Origin: an uncultured Achromobacter sp. | GTDB taxonomy: Bacteria; Pseudomonadota; Gammaproteobacteria; Burkholderiales; Burkholderiaceae_B | Reading direction: 5' to 3' | Length of the DNA: 6,314 bases | NCBI GenBank assembly: GCA_913775005.1 | Contig: CAJYKY010000432.1 | Location: forward strand, 1-6,314 | In this document: piece by piece, positions 5,779-6,314 of the stretch | Layout: the number at the start of each line of letters is the position of its first letter | Position numbering within the stretch: the first letter of the stretch is position 1 | Made by a program: the position numbers and the translations under genes | Notes under the pieces: generated by a model | What the model was told of the DNA's origin: nothing | The model's input: the letters and a program-made list of their open reading frames with translations, nothing else | The model's database searches: none

Positions 5779-6314
5779 TCAGGGCTGGTTGACGACCAGC
5801 CGCAGCAGAATGCGGCGCCCGGGTTCCTGGCGTTCAAGAACCAGCAGTTGCGGTCCCAGCGCGTCGTAGCGCGACAAGTTGGCGCGCCAGCCGCCCTGCT
5901 CAAAGCGCGAGGGGCGGCCCAGGTCATCGCGGACCAGGTCCGAGGGTTCGGGCTGCGCCGCCAGCTTGCCGCGCAGCCAGTCACGCAGGCCCGACACCGG
6001 CATGCTGCTGCCCAGCGCTTCTTCGGCCAAGGCATCCGGGTTGTCGGCTTCCAGGCGCGTGCCATCGGCTTTGGTCAAGCTGGCCGAGCCAGGCCGGCCT
6101 TCCACGCGCGCTTCGGTGGAACCCAGCGGGTTGGTCAAATCCAGCACATAGCGGCTGCCGTCGTCCGACCACGAAAACCCGCCCTGCACGGCATTTTGCT
6201 TGCCGCCTTCTTCATTGACGGTGATCGCGAAGCGGCCGATGCGCGAAAACGCTTCGGGGCTGGCGCCGGCAATCGGCTTGGGCAAGGACGTACACGCGGC
6301 CAGTGCCGTCACCA
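5779..6314 (-). CDS. lolB: Outer-membrane lipoprotein receptor LolB (5' end cut)
   Basis: LolB is the outer-membrane lipoprotein that takes lipoproteins from periplasmic LolA and inserts them in the outer membrane. The visible part starts inside the signal peptide: LAAC is a lipobox, with the lipidated Cys encoded at 6292-6294 and Thr next, consistent with outer-membrane sorting (no Asp at +2). About 171 mature residues follow. GRFAITV, then FSWSDDGSRYVLDLTNPLGSTEARVEG, match the first strands and the TNPLGS turn of LolB; SMPVSGLRDWLRGKL matches the conserved P-x-x-x-L-x-x-W-L-x-G segment, and the end LLRLVVNQP is the last strand. The GTG at 6310-6312 is probably an internal Val codon; the true start lies beyond the window. 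The gene ends in a terminator rather than running into ispE, its frequent partner. Identification is by motif recognition. Confidence 0.85.
   Translation of the reverse strand, partial: VTALAACTSLPKPIAGASPEAFSRIGRFAITVNEEGGKQNAVQGGFSWSDDGSRYVLDLTNPLGSTEARVEGRPGSASLTKADGTRLEADNPDALAEEALGSSMPVSGLRDWLRGKLAAQPEPSDLVRDDLGRPSRFEQGGWRANLSRYDALGPQLLVLERQEPGRRILLRLVVNQP

Noticed and set aside
6310..6312. GTG as the start codon of lolB
   Set aside because: Starting there leaves only six residues before the lipobox Cys, too short for a signal peptide, so the gene must begin outside the window.

Overview
This is high-GC bacterial DNA with dense, short-spaced genes. The proteins look betaproteobacterial, most like Alcaligenaceae (Achromobacter/Bordetella type). 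That placement rests on my recognition of the protein families, not on a search. There are five protein genes, one of them cut by the right edge. No RNA gene, mobile element or CRISPR array is visible.

Left part (about 20-3974): a choline/glycine-betaine osmoprotection locus arranged divergently. On the minus strand, betI (TetR-type choline-responsive repressor) is followed 17 bases later by betB (betaine aldehyde dehydrogenase). On the plus strand, starting 207 bases from betI, is a BCCT transporter of the BetT type. The gap between them holds an AT-rich palindrome that looks like a BetI operator. It overlaps the predicted -35 of betIB and touches the predicted -10 of betT, so one repressor could control both sides. 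The betT leader is unusual: four copies of a 10-base motif spaced exactly 14 bases apart, in a tract with almost no T. The expected working is: BetT imports choline, a choline dehydrogenase (BetA, not in the window) makes betaine aldehyde, BetB oxidises it to glycine betaine, and BetI releases DNA when choline is present.

Right part (3982-6314): on the minus strand are a transmembrane methyl-accepting chemotaxis receptor, convergent with betT (7-base gap), and upstream of it the 3' part of lolB (outer-membrane lipoprotein receptor). lolB ends in a good intrinsic terminator, so the chemoreceptor probably has its own promoter; a candidate is given.

No stretch over 300 bases lacks a gene. The non-coding pieces are 1-69 (a strong hairpin after betB), 1540-1556, 2181-2387 (regulatory), 3975-3981 and 5581-5778 (terminator, promoter, leader hairpin). 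I found no convincing new system. The most unusual feature is the betT leader repeat, followed by the tail-less BetT and the hairpin after betB where betA would often follow.
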